Assembly: GCA_030667105.1 (NCBI GenBank) | Contig: DAOUWN010000013.1 | Span: 1-14,907, forward strand | Direction of reading: 5' to 3' | DNA: 14,907 nucleotides | DNA from: Deltaproteobacteria bacterium | Lineage (GTDB): Bacteria; Desulfobacterota; Desulfobacteria; C00003060 | Part shown: one piece after another, positions 7,353-14,723 of the stretch | How the letters are laid out: each line of letters starts with the position of its first letter | Numbering within the stretch: position 1 is the first letter of the stretch | Position numbers and translations under genes: made by a program | The notes under the pieces: model-generated | The model's database searches: none | What the model saw: the letters and a program-made list of their open reading frames with translations, nothing else | What the model was told of the DNA's origin: nothing

Positions 7353-7749
7353 ACCAGATACCGCACAAAAGCTCGCCGCCGACATTGTGCTTTCTCGCTT
7401 CACGGTCCGTAAGAATCCCTTTTGAGGTCGAGAGCACAGCTATGCCCATTCCATTTAAAACAAAAGGTATATCTTTCTTCTTAACATACACTCGTCGGCC
7501 CGGTTTGCTCAGGCGCTTCAGTCCTGTAATAATTCCCTGGTTGCTCTCTTGATACTTGAGATAAAGCCTCAATATCCCATGGCCTTGTTCTTTGAGCAAT
7601 TTATAGTTCTTAATGTAGCCTTCGCTTTTCAATATCTTGGCAATGCTGATCTTCATGTTAGATGCGGGAATGTCCACCTTGCCATGTTTGGCCGTATATG
7701 CATTCCTGATACGGGTCAGCATATCAGCCAACGGATCAGTTACTGACAT
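7351..7749 (-). CDS. rpsH: 30S ribosomal protein S8
   Basis: Primary 16S rRNA-binding protein of the 30S platform; in E. coli it represses the spc operon. It has 132 residues, full length: [20 protein letters not shown] at the start, and [20 protein letters not shown] near the C-terminus including the S8 signature. The end GGELLCGIW stands at the usual family end (often CYVW). ATG at 7749 follows AAGGAGATAAGC, a strong site. The stop is TAG and overlaps the right terminus of the foldback element in the downstream spacer. It lies 64 nt after rpsN. Confidence 0.97.
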   Translation of the reverse strand: MSVTDPLADMLTRIRNAYTAKHGKVDIPASNMKISIAKILKSEGYIKNYKLLKEQGHGILRLYLKYQESNQGIITGLKRLSKPGRRVYVKKKDIPFVLNGMGIAVLSTSKGILTDREARKHNVGGELLCGIW

Positions 7750-7813
7750 TGCTTATCTCCTTCATAGTCCGATAACAACAGAGTTTGTGTTTATCCGAGT
7801 AATGACCTCTTTA

Positions 7814-7999
7814 TTACCAGCTCGACTTGACTACTCCTGGTAACTGCCCCATGAGCGCCAAGTTCCTGAAACATATGCGGCAAACGCCAAATTTTCTCAT
7901 AAAGGCCCTGGCTCGTCCACATATCGGACACCTTGAATAGGCCCTACTGCAAAACTTGGGTTCGCGTTTCGCCCTAACCCTGAGAGCTTTCCTTGCCAC
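7814..7999 (-). CDS. rpsN: 30S ribosomal protein S14, zinc type
   Basis: Head protein of the 30S subunit. It has 61 residues, the short zinc-binding (type Z) form rather than the 101-residue zinc-free form. C24-x2-C27 and C40-x2-C43 make the zinc knuckle ([20 protein letters not shown]). It starts at GTG 7999 (valine codon read as Met, giving the canonical [10 protein letters not shown]), 4 nt after AAGGAGGAG. The spacing is short but no other start fits. The stop is TAA. It follows rplE after 16 nt. Confidence 0.96.
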   Translation of the reverse strand: MARKALRVRAKREPKFCSRAYSRCPICGRARAFMRKFGVCRICFRNLALMGQLPGVVKSSW

Positions 8000-8015
8000 C
8001 CACTCCTCCTTCTTC

Positions 8016-8555
8016 TCAGTTCCTAAAAGGCATTCCCATTAGTCTTAGGAGCTCTTTGCCTTCCTCGTCAGTTTTCGCATTGGTCACGACGGTTATGTTC
8101 AACCCCTGAACCTTGTCGATCTTGTCATAGTCGATTTCCGGAAATATGATATGTTCCTTGATGCCCAAGGAATAGTTGCCCCGCCCGTCAAAGGCCTTGC
8201 CCGATACCCCGCGAAAGTCCCGCAACCTCGGCAATGCAATGTTAACAAGCCTTGTAAATAAGTCATACATGCGATCCCCTCGAAGGGTCACCGTGCAGCC
8301 TATCGGCATACCTGCCCTGAGCTTGAACGACGCACTCGATTTGCGCGCGCGTCTTACCACTGGCTTTTGGCCCGCGATCAGTGCAAGTTCTTCCATGGCA
8401 GAATCAAGAACCTTGATATTCTGTATTGCCTCTCCAAGCCCCATGTTCAGCACGACCTTACTCAGTTTTGGGACCTGCATGACATTCTTATACCCAAGTT
8501 TGCCTATGAGTTCTGGAACGATTTGTTGTCGATAAAACGTCTTCAAATTAGACAT
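8016..8555 (-). CDS. rplE: 50S ribosomal protein L5
   Basis: Binds 5S rRNA and contacts P-site tRNA at the central protuberance. It has 179 residues, the canonical length. Conserved blocks include [53 protein letters not shown] and [20 protein letters not shown]; it ends [11 protein letters not shown] at 8555; the stop is TGA. It sits between rplX (21 nt upstream) and rpsN (16 nt downstream), as in nearly all bacteria. Confidence 0.98.
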   Translation of the reverse strand: MSNLKTFYRQQIVPELIGKLGYKNVMQVPKLSKVVLNMGLGEAIQNIKVLDSAMEELALIAGQKPVVRRARKSSASFKLRAGMPIGCTVTLRGDRMYDLFTRLVNIALPRLRDFRGVSGKAFDGRGNYSLGIKEHIIFPEIDYDKIDKVQGLNITVVTNAKTDEEGKELLRLMGMPFRN

Positions 8556-8576
8556 AACGAGCCTCTAAGAGTCAAA

Positions 8577-8906
8577 TCACTTATCAATGATCTCTCCGCA
8601 CTTCCTGCAGACACTGACCTTCTTGCCGTCTTCAAGGCGCTGCATCTTAACCCTAATGGGGTTTATGCACTTGTCACACATCAGCATCAGGTTGGACCAA
8701 TGAATGGAGGCCTCCTTCTCTATAATCCCCCCGCGAGGTGTCTTGCCCCCGGGTCTCTTATGACACTTCACGAAATTGACATTTTCAACTATAAGGCGTT
8801 CCTTCTCATGAAGCACTTTTAGGACCTTGCCGATCTTGCCCTTCTCCTTGCCGGCCACCACTTTGACTCTGTCGTCCTTCTTGATGCTGCACCTTCCGGC
8901 TGCCAT
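8577..8906 (-). CDS. rplX: 50S ribosomal protein L24 with C-terminal zinc knuckle
   Basis: Assembly initiator for the 50S subunit, located near the peptide exit tunnel. It has 109 residues. The KOW motif occupies about residues 10-37 (DRVKVVAGKEKGKIGKVLKV), followed by VENVNFVKCHKRP. The C-terminus carries C77-x2-C80 and C100-x2-C103, a likely zinc site of the C+ type that E. coli L24 lacks. ATG at 8906 follows AAGGGGGAAG. The first residues (MAAGRC) are slightly longer than usual. The stop is TGA. Confidence 0.96.
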   Translation of the reverse strand: MAAGRCSIKKDDRVKVVAGKEKGKIGKVLKVLHEKERLIVENVNFVKCHKRPGGKTPRGGIIEKEASIHWSNLMLMCDKCINPIRVKMQRLEDGKKVSVCRKCGEIIDK

Positions 8907-8937
8907 AGACGGCTTCCCCCTTGCCAGAGCTCCCGGG

Positions 8938-9306
8938 CTATAATACCTCTGGAGCCAATGAAATGATCTTCATAAATTTTTTTGCTCGAAGTTCTCTGGC
9001 CACAGGGCCAAAGATACGGGTTCCAACGGGCTCCCCATTCGGATTGATCAGCACCGCCGAGTTATCGTCAAACTTAATGTAAGAACCATCAGGCCTGCGC
9101 AATTCCTTTGTGGTCCTGACCACGACCGCCCGCATTACGTCGCCCTTCTTTACCTTCGCGTGTGGTATTGCCTCCTTCACTGCGACAACAATAACATCAC
9201 CAATCCTTGCATACCGTCGCCTGGACCCCCCCAGTACCCTGATGCAATACAGTTTTCTTGCTCCCTAATTGTCCGCAACCTGCAACTTGGTTTCCGCCTG
9301 TATCAT
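8938..9306 (-). CDS. rplN: 50S ribosomal protein L14, with in-frame amber at codon 14
   Basis: Essential 23S rRNA-binding protein that forms bridges to the 30S subunit. From ATG at 9306 to TAG at 8938 the frame has exactly 122 codons plus stop, the family length. It reads [13 protein letters not shown], then TAG, then [20 protein letters not shown] and onward to the canonical end [12 protein letters not shown]. The TAG (9265-9267) falls at Ser14 of the conserved ADNSGAR motif, so one base change from TCG would explain it. AGGGG lies 11 nt before the ATG. The uninterrupted part from GTG at 9180 covers only the last 80 residues and lacks a ribosome binding site. Sequence error, nonsense mutation or suppression are all possible; the gene otherwise looks under full selection. 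Confidence 0.9.
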
Positions 9307-9321
9307 CTGCCACAATTCCCC

Positions 9322-9579
9322 TTAAACAGCCTTTTGCATAACCTCACAAACGCGCCACCGCTTTGTCTTGCTCAGTGGCCTTGTTTCTATGATCATTACC
9401 TTGTCGCCCAAACCGCACATATTTTTCTCATCATGGGCCACACACTTGGAACGTCGTTTAACATACTTCTTGTATACAGAATGCTTGACAATTCTATCTA
9501 TGGCCACGACAACAGTCTTGTCCATCTTGTCACTTACAACCCTGCCAATCCGTCTTTTTCGTATTCCCCGATCTTTCAT
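9322..9579 (-). CDS. rpsQ: 30S ribosomal protein S17
   Basis: Early-binding 16S rRNA protein with an OB fold. It has 85 residues, normal length. Conserved blocks are [40 protein letters not shown] and [23 protein letters not shown] at 9579 is chosen because [12 protein letters not shown] aligns with the family start; its ribosome binding site (AAGGG, about 10 nt away) is weak. A second ATG at 9586 is out of frame. The stop is TAA and lies 15 nt before rplN. It closes the S10 block. Confidence 0.96.
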   Translation of the reverse strand: MKDRGIRKRRIGRVVSDKMDKTVVVAIDRIVKHSVYKKYVKRRSKCVAHDEKNMCGLGDKVMIIETRPLSKTKRWRVCEVMQKAV

Positions 9580-9600
9580 GTGTCATGAACCCTTAATAGC

Positions 9601-9613
9601 GCGGCTGCGCCGC
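9601..9613 (-). other. GC-rich hairpin in the rpmC-rpsQ spacer
   Basis: GCGGC-GCA-GCCGC forms a perfect 5-bp stem with a 3-nt loop about 21 nt before the rpsQ start, and a T-rich stretch lies upstream of it, not downstream. It is therefore not a terminator. It could slow initiation of S17, whose ribosome binding site is weak; that is inference. Confidence 0.45.
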
Positions 9614-9644
9614 TTCAAAAAAACAAACCTCTCTCCCATGGGAA

Positions 9645-9851
9645 CTACGACCTATGACCAGGCTTCAGCTCCAACTCCCTCAAAACGGTTTTCACACGAG
9701 CGATATCGTGCTTGACATGACACAGCCTCATGGCGTTTTCAAGCTGGTCCGTAGCGTGCTGAAACCTGAGATTGAATTGCTCTTCTGTTAACTCGCTCAA
9801 TTTTTGGCGGATTTCCTCTGAACCCAGCTCTCTGATCTCACTTGCTTTCAT
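9645..9851 (-). CDS. rpmC: 50S ribosomal protein L29
   Basis: Helical 50S protein at the tunnel exit, near the trigger factor and SRP docking site with L23. It has 68 residues from ATG at 9851 ([20 protein letters not shown]), and the L29 signature region is ENAMRLCHVKHDIARVKTVL. A TTG one codon upstream could also start it, but ATG gives the family N-terminus and shares one base with the rplP stop (TGATG), a reinitiation-type junction. GAGGGGAG lies upstream inside rplP. The stop is TAG. Confidence 0.95.
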   Translation of the reverse strand: MKASEIRELGSEEIRQKLSELTEEQFNLRFQHATDQLENAMRLCHVKHDIARVKTVLRELELKPGHRS

Positions 9852-10264
9852 CAACGCTCCCCTCGCACCACTGTGCGTGTTCTGAACGGGAGTTTATGTG
9901 AAGCCAGCCGAAGTGCCTCTTTTGCAAGCTCCAATGAAATTCCTTCCATCTCGTAGAGAATCCGACCTGGCTTTACGACTGCAACCCAGCCCTCAGGGGA
10001 GCCCTTTCCTTTGCCCATTCGGGTTTCAGCCGGCTTTTTCGTAAACGGTTTGTCCGGAAAAACTCGGATCCAGATCTTCCCGCCACGTTTCACATGGCGT
10101 GTCATGGCAATACGGGCAGCCTCTATTTGCTGAGAGGTAATACTGGCGCACTCAAGAGCTTGAAGTCCAAATTCCCCAAACGTCAACTCCGATCCGCGAT
10201 AGGCCATGCCTCTCATTCTGCCTTTTTGTTGTTTTCGGTATTTAACCTTCTTAGGACTCAACAT
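9851..10264 (-). CDS. rplP: 50S ribosomal protein L16
   Basis: 50S protein near the A-site tRNA elbow and 5S rRNA. It has 137 residues, canonical length. It starts [20 protein letters not shown] and carries [20 protein letters not shown] and [20 protein letters not shown]; the Arg before MGKGKG corresponds to the position hydroxylated in E. coli L16. ATG at 10264 is preceded by AGAGGAAC, which overlaps the rpsC stop (TAG-AGG), so it is coupled to S3 (12-nt gap). The stop TGA overlaps the rpmC start. Confidence 0.97.
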   Translation of the reverse strand: MLSPKKVKYRKQQKGRMRGMAYRGSELTFGEFGLQALECASITSQQIEAARIAMTRHVKRGGKIWIRVFPDKPFTKKPAETRMGKGKGSPEGWVAVVKPGRILYEMEGISLELAKEALRLASHKLPFRTRTVVRGER

Positions 10265-10276
10265 GACACAGTTCCT

Positions 10277-10924
10277 CTAAACCGCTGTGGCCCTTTCTTG
10301 TTCAAGGATCTCGCCATTAAATATCCACACTTTCACCCCGATCGCACCGTAGGTAGTCCGGGCCTCAGTGAACCCGTAATCAATGTCAGCTCTCAAGGTA
10401 TGAAGAGGAATCCTGCCTTCCTTATACCATTCAGTCCGAGCCATCTCAGCGCCGCCCAGACGACCTGAGCAACATACCTTGATGCCCTTTGCGCCAAACC
10501 TCATGGCCGAGGCGACACTTCTCTTCATAGCTCGGCGAAAGGCTACCCTGCGTACGATCTGCAAAGCAACGTTTTCCGCAACAAGCTGAGCGTCAACTTC
10601 GGGCTTCCTCACCTCTTGAATATCAATAACCACCTCTTGAGGAACCATCTTCTCCAGTTCCTTTCTCAGCAATTCGATCTCGGCGCCTTTCTTCCCTATG
10701 ACGATTCCGGGGCGGGCCGCGTATATTCGCAACCTAATGCGCTTAGCCCACCTTTCAATTTCGATCTTCGATATGCCGGCATGGTAAAGTTTTTTCTTTA
10801 GAAATTCCCGAATTTTGTAATCGTCTTCGATAAATGAGGCATACTCCTTCCCCGCAAACCACCGAGAATCCCACGACCTGATCACCCCAAGTCTAAAGCC
10901 TATCGGGTTGACTTTCTGTCCCAA
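10277..10924 (-). CDS. rpsC: 30S ribosomal protein S3
   Basis: Forms the mRNA entry channel of the 30S subunit with S4 and S5. It has 215 residues when started at TTG 10924, giving the canonical [21 protein letters not shown] type II KH domain contains IGKKG at 76-80. FRRAMKR at 129-135 holds the basic residues linked to mRNA unwinding. The C-terminal domain has [20 protein letters not shown] at 154-173. A longer frame from ATG 10963 adds 13 residues foreign to S3 and lacks a ribosome binding site, whereas GGAGG lies 8 nt before the TTG. The stop is TAG. It follows rplV by 90 nt. Confidence 0.96.
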   Translation of the reverse strand: MGQKVNPIGFRLGVIRSWDSRWFAGKEYASFIEDDYKIREFLKKKLYHAGISKIEIERWAKRIRLRIYAARPGIVIGKKGAEIELLRKELEKMVPQEVVIDIQEVRKPEVDAQLVAENVALQIVRRVAFRRAMKRSVASAMRFGAKGIKVCCSGRLGGAEMARTEWYKEGRIPLHTLRADIDYGFTEARTTYGAIGVKVWIFNGEILEQERATAV

Positions 10925-10932
10925 ACCGACAT

Positions 10933-10937
10933 CCTCC
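10933..10937 (-). promoter_or_regulatory. Shine-Dalgarno fixing the TTG start of rpsC
   Basis: GGAGG on the minus strand, 8 nt before TTG at 10924. It decides the start against the ATG at 10963. The ATG immediately after GGAGG is out of frame. Confidence 0.85.
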
Positions 10938-10973
10938 GTATGCTGTTGTTGACAAGCCCGCAAGATGTCTTTT

Positions 10974-10988
10974 GCTCACGCAGCGAGC
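10974..10988 (-). other. Small hairpin in the rplV-rpsC spacer
   Basis: GCTCGCTGCGTGAGC folds into a 6-bp stem (one G-T wobble) with a TGC loop, in the middle of the 90-nt gap. It has no T-run after it, so it is not an intrinsic terminator. The function is unknown and it may be chance. Confidence 0.3.
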
Positions 10989-11014
10989 CAGATCGCTTTC
11001 TCACAAATGCCTCA

Positions 11015-11344
11015 TTATTCGGCCAGCACAATCGTAACGTGACTGGTGCGTTTCAGAATTCTGGTTGCTCGACCCATGGCCCGAGGCCTGAAACGTTTCA
11101 AGCTTGGGCCCTGATTAACGGTAATATTTGAAACGGACAGGCTATCCACGTCAATGCCAGGCTTCTGGTCAGCATTTGCCACCGCCGAACGAATCACCTT
11201 TGCCAGAATCTTGGCTGAACGCTGTGGCATATAGCCCAAAAGATTCAGGGCGTCCTCTACAGGCTTGCCCTTGATGGTTGTTGCCACCCGCCGAACCTTT
11301 GTGGGAGAAATCCGTACGTACTTGGCTACCGCCCTAACTTCCAT
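11015..11344 (-). CDS. rplV: 50S ribosomal protein L22
   Basis: Lines the peptide exit tunnel; its beta hairpin forms part of the constriction where macrolides act. It has 109 residues, full length: AKYVRISPTKVRRVATTIKG at the start, then PQRSAKILAKVIRSAVANAD, and the hairpin region PSLKRFRPRAMGRATRILKR. It ends SHVTIVLAE. ATG at 11344 lies 15 nt after rpsS; the stop is TAA. The hairpin shows no obvious deletion of the macrolide-resistance type. Confidence 0.97.
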   Translation of the reverse strand: MEVRAVAKYVRISPTKVRRVATTIKGKPVEDALNLLGYMPQRSAKILAKVIRSAVANADQKPGIDVDSLSVSNITVNQGPSLKRFRPRAMGRATRILKRTSHVTIVLAE

Positions 11345-11359
11345 TTCTCAATCCGTCCA

Positions 11360-11647
11360 TCACTTCTTAGCTTTTATGCGTGTCTTCTTAACGCCAGCAT
11401 GTCCGTAAAAAGTCCTTGTCGGCGCAAACTCCCCCAGTTTATGGCCCACCATATCTTCTGAGACGAAGACGGGTACGAACTTCTTCCCATTATGTACGGC
11501 CAGGGTCAGAGAAACCAATTCAGGCACAATAGTCGAGCGCCTGGACCATGTCTTGATTACCTTCCGGCTCCCACTCTCCTGTGCCACCAGGACTTTGCGT
11601 AACAATTTAGGCTCGATATAAGGGCCTTTCTTCAGTGAACGCGGCAT
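11360..11647 (-). CDS. rpsS: 30S ribosomal protein S19
   Basis: Head protein of the 30S subunit, complexed with S13 near the A site. It has 95 residues. It starts [20 protein letters not shown] and contains [20 protein letters not shown], the S19 signature [18 protein letters not shown], and a basic tail [12 protein letters not shown] at 11647; the stop is TGA. The spacer upstream to rplB is 106 nt, AT-rich and longer than usual for this gene pair. Confidence 0.97.
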   Translation of the reverse strand: MPRSLKKGPYIEPKLLRKVLVAQESGSRKVIKTWSRRSTIVPELVSLTLAVHNGKKFVPVFVSEDMVGHKLGEFAPTRTFYGHAGVKKTRIKAKK

Positions 11648-11724
11648 GTTCTTTCCTATTGTAGAAATTTCGAGACGTTAATACCTTGCTTCTATATTCA
11701 AGAAAAATATTTTGTGGTTATGAT

Positions 11725-11739
11725 TTTTGTTATTCGTTA
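11725..11739. repeat. 15-nt sequence shared with the rpmJ-rpsM spacer
   Basis: TTTTGTTATTCGTTA at this place in the rplB-rpsS spacer is identical to 2360-2374 in the rpmJ-rpsM spacer, same strand. Both sit just outside a coding end in AT-rich DNA. The remainder of the 106-nt spacer (11648-11753) shows no other clear structure. Confidence 0.55.
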
Positions 11740-11753
11740 ATAGAAACAAATTG

Positions 11754-12578
11754 CTACCGCCGACGTTTTACAATGTAGCGATCACTCACTTTATTCTTCT
11801 TACGGGTTCTGAAACCTTTTGTTGGGACCCCCCAAGGCGAGCACGGATGACGTCCGCCAGACGCCTTCCCTTCGCCACCACCCATGGGGTGATCAACGGG
11901 ATTCATGGCCACACCCCGAACCGTTGGTCTCCGGCCGAGCCAACGCCTTCGTCCCGCCTTGCCCAAAGAGATGTTCCCGTGTTCTGCATTACCCACTTGG
12001 CCTATGGTTGCCTTGCAATCTATCAGAATCATGCGCACCTCGCCCGATGGGAGCTTCACGTGCGCATACCGCCCTTCCTTGGCCATCAACTGAGCGTAGT
12101 TGCCCGCGCTTCGGACCAACTGGCTCCCCTTTCCGGGACGCAGTTCCACGTTGTGGATCTGCATGCCAAGGGGAATATATCGAAGAGGCAACACGTTGCC
12201 GGGCTTAATATCAGCCGTCTCGCTTGCGACAACCATATCTCCCACTCTAAGATCCTGAGGAGCAACAATATAGCGTTTCTCTCCATCCACATAATGAAGA
12301 AGCGCTATGCGGGCTGATCGATTTGGATCGTATTCTATAGTAGCCACCTTTGCCGGGACATCTACCTTGTCACGCTTAAAGTCAATCAGGCGGTATCGCT
12401 GCTTGTGTCCGCCCCCGCGATGGCGACATGTCACACGACCATGGACATTCCGGCCGCCACTTTTCTTTAGTGGTCGGAGCAAACTCCTCTCAGGCCGCGC
12501 AGACGTGATATCATCAAACGTATCGTATGTTTGAAATCGTCGCCCTGGAGAGGTCGGCTTTATTTTCCTAAGCGCCAT
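11754..12578 (-). CDS. rplB: 50S ribosomal protein L2
   Basis: Large core protein needed for subunit association, tRNA binding and peptidyl transfer. It has 274 residues, usual length. It starts [20 protein letters not shown], with an OB domain in the middle and an SH3-like domain in the C-terminal half. [20 protein letters not shown] holds the His (VDH) equivalent to E. coli H229; the second His of the E. coli HPHGGG motif is Met here. ATG at 12578; the stop is TAG. The upstream spacer to rplW is 155 nt and contains an inverted repeat, in a place where these genes are normally close. Confidence 0.98.
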   Translation of the reverse strand: MALRKIKPTSPGRRFQTYDTFDDITSARPERSLLRPLKKSGGRNVHGRVTCRHRGGGHKQRYRLIDFKRDKVDVPAKVATIEYDPNRSARIALLHYVDGEKRYIVAPQDLRVGDMVVASETADIKPGNVLPLRYIPLGMQIHNVELRPGKGSQLVRSAGNYAQLMAKEGRYAHVKLPSGEVRMILIDCKATIGQVGNAEHGNISLGKAGRRRWLGRRPTVRGVAMNPVDHPMGGGEGKASGGRHPCSPWGVPTKGFRTRKKNKVSDRYIVKRRR

Positions 12579-12591
12579 GTTTTTTACCTTT

Positions 12592-12724
12592 CCGTTTAGC
12601 CGGTTGCCGGTTTAGCCTGTTGGTCGTCCATAAAACATAGCGTCCAGAACTTCCATTTTGCCCTTTGCGCTGGCTGCTACGATTTGTGCTTCTAACGGGC
12701 CAAACGGGCAACGGGCTAAACAGG
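12592..12724. repeat. Foldback repeat in the rplW-rplB spacer
   Basis: The left arm at 12592-12614, reverse complemented, matches the right arm at 12701-12724 in about 20 of 23 positions (shared core AAAC-x-GGCAAC-x-GGCTAAAC). About 86 nt lies between them. The left arm itself repeats GTTTAGCC twice around GGTTGCC. The outer bases reach within 10-15 nt of both genes, so the element fills nearly the whole spacer. No coding potential is seen. Confidence 0.6.
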
Positions 12725-12733
12725 CTCAACCGA

Positions 12734-13021
12734 TCATACTCCTTCGAAAAACTCAACATGTTCACCCTGGGCCAAGGTGACAATCGCCTTCTTCCAGTTG
12801 CGACGTTTGCCAAGGATCCGTCCAAAACGCTTGACCTTGCCTTTCATCTGCATCGTCTGAACAGCAACGACCCTGACATTGAAGACCCGCTCAACGGCCC
12901 GCCGTATCTCAACCTTGTTGGCTCTCCTATCCACCTCAAATGTAAGCTGATTGGTGCTCTCCTTCTGGATTGTACTCTTTTCGGTAATCAAGGGTCTATT
13001 GAGAATTTCGTATGACGTCAT
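12734..13021 (-). CDS. rplW: 50S ribosomal protein L23
   Basis: Protein at the tunnel exit, docking site for trigger factor and SRP. It has 95 residues, normal length. It starts [40 protein letters not shown] and [20 protein letters not shown] are typical L23 blocks, and it ends EHVEFFEGV. The start overlaps the rplD stop by 4 nt (ATGA), indicating translational coupling. The stop is TGA. Confidence 0.97.
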   Translation of the reverse strand: MTSYEILNRPLITEKSTIQKESTNQLTFEVDRRANKVEIRRAVERVFNVRVVAVQTMQMKGKVKRFGRILGKRRNWKKAIVTLAQGEHVEFFEGV

Positions 13022-13641
13022 GAGAGTAATCTCTCCTGTATCTGATTCACGGCAGGCTCAACTAGAATCAGGCTTTTAAACCTCAAGATATCATAAACGT
13101 TCAAGCCCTCAGAGCGAAGCACCTTGGCATAAGGCACATTCCTGGAAGAAATCTCCAAGTTTTCATTCTGTCGGTCTGTTACGATAAGGACCTCTCTCGT
13201 TCTCAGTGCGGCCAAGACCTCCACAAATCGTTTGGTCTTGACAGTCTCCAAATCAAGTCGGTCCACAACGATCAAGTCCTTATCTTGTAACTTGCTGCTC
13301 AGCGCCATCTTAAGGGCTTGCCTGCGCACTTTCTTGGGCACCTTGTAGCCGTAACTACGCGGACTCGGCCCAAAGACTACGCCGCCACCGCGCCATAGGG
13401 GAGAACTTCGAGAGCCGGCTCGGGCACGACCAGTCCCCTTCTGGCGGTAAGGTTTCTGCCCGCCGCCACGCACAAAAGAACGCCCTTTGGTAGCCGCCGT
13501 CCCCGAACGCTTATTGGTCAATTGCATAGTGACCACCTGGTGCAAGACGTGCTGCTTGACCGGGACATCAAAAACCTCGTCAACCAAGTCTATGTCGGAG
13601 ACCCTTTCGCCGTCCATATTATAAATGTCACAAACAGCCAT
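13018..13641 (-). CDS. rplD: 50S ribosomal protein L4
   Basis: 50S protein whose extended loop reaches the exit tunnel; in E. coli it represses the S10 operon at transcription and translation. It has 207 residues, full length. The tunnel loop lies around [20 protein letters not shown] followed by [20 protein letters not shown]. The globular part ends IQERLLS. ATG at 13641 lies 16 nt after rplC; the stop TGA overlaps rplW. The N-terminus [19 protein letters not shown] is ordinary. Confidence 0.97.
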   Translation of the reverse strand: MAVCDIYNMDGERVSDIDLVDEVFDVPVKQHVLHQVVTMQLTNKRSGTAATKGRSFVRGGGQKPYRQKGTGRARAGSRSSPLWRGGGVVFGPSPRSYGYKVPKKVRRQALKMALSSKLQDKDLIVVDRLDLETVKTKRFVEVLAALRTREVLIVTDRQNENLEISSRNVPYAKVLRSEGLNVYDILRFKSLILVEPAVNQIQERLLS

Positions 13642-13657
13642 AAGTTCCGTTCCTGCC

Positions 13658-14302
13658 TTATCGCCTTTTAGGCGCTATCTTTCGTTTTCTGACCTCAACT
13701 ACCCCTGACTTGCCTCCAGGCACCGCGCCTTTCACAATCATGAGGTTCTGCTCCGGGCGGATATCAACAACCTCCAAATTCTTTATTGTAACCCGTTGAT
13801 TCCCGTGGTGGCCCGGAAGCTTGCGCCCCTTGACGATCTTGGAAGGGGTTGCAGATGCCCCAACAGAACCAGGCGCGCGATGAAACATGGATCCATGAGT
13901 TGCCTTACCTCCGTGAAACCCCCAACGTTTGATTACGCCGGTAAAGCCCCTCCCACGTGAAATTCCGACTACATCAACAATCTCTCCCACTTCAAACATA
14001 CTGTCTACAGTCAAAGTGTCCCCCAATGTATGTTGGGAGGGATCATCCACTGCAATTTCCGTCAAAGCCCTGTATCCCTTGCCACCACTCTTTTTGAAAT
14101 GCCCCTGCAGGGGTTTATTCACCCGATAGGGTTTCTTTTCCATAAAACCCACCTGCAACGCATCATATCCGTCACTTTCCAATCTCTTTATCTGGGTCAC
14201 GATACAAGGTCCCACTTCGAGTACGGTGATCGGGACCTGTCGACCGCCTGAGGAAAAGAGGCTTGACATACCAAGTTTTTTTCCTAAGAGCCCCCTATGC
14301 AT
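13658..14302 (-). CDS. rplC: 50S ribosomal protein L3
   Basis: Early-assembly 50S protein; its extension approaches the peptidyl-transferase centre. It has 214 residues. It starts MHRGLLGKKLGMSSLFSSGG; the L3 signature block SRGRGFTGVIKRWGFHGGKA is followed by GSVGASATPSKIVKGRKLPG. Where E. coli has GQNQTPGK (the glutamine-methylation region), this protein has GASATPSK without glutamine. ATG at 14302 has AGGAATAGAGATC upstream. The stop is TAA. It follows rpsJ after a 103-nt spacer with two small hairpins. Confidence 0.97.
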   Translation of the reverse strand: MHRGLLGKKLGMSSLFSSGGRQVPITVLEVGPCIVTQIKRLESDGYDALQVGFMEKKPYRVNKPLQGHFKKSGGKGYRALTEIAVDDPSQHTLGDTLTVDSMFEVGEIVDVVGISRGRGFTGVIKRWGFHGGKATHGSMFHRAPGSVGASATPSKIVKGRKLPGHHGNQRVTIKNLEVVDIRPEQNLMIVKGAVPGGKSGVVEVRKRKIAPKRR

Positions 14303-14340
14303 GATCTCTATTCCTCATTCTCCTCATTCGGGGTTCGAAT

Positions 14341-14389
14341 TCTGGCCAAAACGCCAGAGCCTTTTCGATTTTCACCCGGACAAACCGGG
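14341..14389 (-). other. Two hairpins in the rpsJ-rplC spacer
   Basis: In the direction of transcription CCCGG-TTTGT-CCGGG (14375-14389) comes first, then TCTGGC-GTTTTG-GCCAGA (14341-14358). Both are perfect stems of 5 and 6 bp. Neither is followed by a good T-run (TGAAAATCG and ATTCG follow), so they are not typical terminators. They could act as RNA processing or stability elements; that is inference. Confidence 0.45.
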
Positions 14390-14405
14390 CTGAATTACTT
14401 ATGAT

Positions 14406-14714
14406 TTAATTCAGCTTTATCTCAACATCTATCCCTGCCGACAGATCCAGCTTCATGAGAGCGTCAACCGTCTGTTGGGTCGGGTCCAAGATATCCAAAA
14501 GACGCTTGTGAGTCCGGATTTCAAACTGCTCCCGCGACTTCTTGTCCTTATGTGGTGAGCGTAATACACAGTACTTGTTGATCACCGTAGGAAGCGGTAT
14601 GGGACCTACAACCCTAGCGCCCGTGCGCTTGGCCGTTTCAACAATATCGGTAGTTGATTGATCCAACAGCTTATGATCAAAAGCCTTCATCCGAATCCGT
14701 ATCTTCTGATTCAT
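14406..14714 (-). CDS. rpsJ: 30S ribosomal protein S10 (NusE)
   Basis: 30S head protein, also the NusE antitermination factor that pairs with NusB. It has 102 residues, canonical. It starts [40 protein letters not shown] and [20 protein letters not shown] are diagnostic (the loop between them contacts NusB in E. coli). ATG at 14714 is only 9 nt after the tuf stop and in the same frame. No S10-type leader can be present between them, so this operon is probably expressed from the tuf or an earlier (str) promoter. The stop is TAA. Confidence 0.98.
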   Translation of the reverse strand: MNQKIRIRMKAFDHKLLDQSTTDIVETAKRTGARVVGPIPLPTVINKYCVLRSPHKDKKSREQFEIRTHKRLLDILDPTQQTVDALMKLDLSAGIDVEIKLN

Positions 14715-14723
14715 AATTTTGAC

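Noticed and set aside
8938..9180. rplN annotated as an 80-residue protein from GTG 9180
   Set aside because: The upstream 42 codons match L14 perfectly apart from one TAG, and there is no ribosome binding site before the GTG. The short form would lack the N-terminal third of a conserved protein.
8938..9306. Pyrrolysine or selenocysteine insertion in L14
   Set aside because: The position is a conserved serine, no pyrrolysine-type context or enzyme role exists for L14, and TAG is used as an ordinary stop by eight genes in the window; selenocysteine uses TGA.
9601..9613. GC hairpin before rpsQ as a terminator
   Set aside because: The T-rich stretch is upstream of the stem in the direction of transcription, not downstream.
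10925..10963. N-terminal extension of rpsC from ATG 10963
   Set aside because: The 13 extra residues do not match S3 and a good Shine-Dalgarno with TTG lies between them and the conserved start.
11727..12317. Plus-strand open frame of 196 codons opposite rplB
   Set aside because: Antisense shadow of L2, which is complete and canonical on the minus strand.
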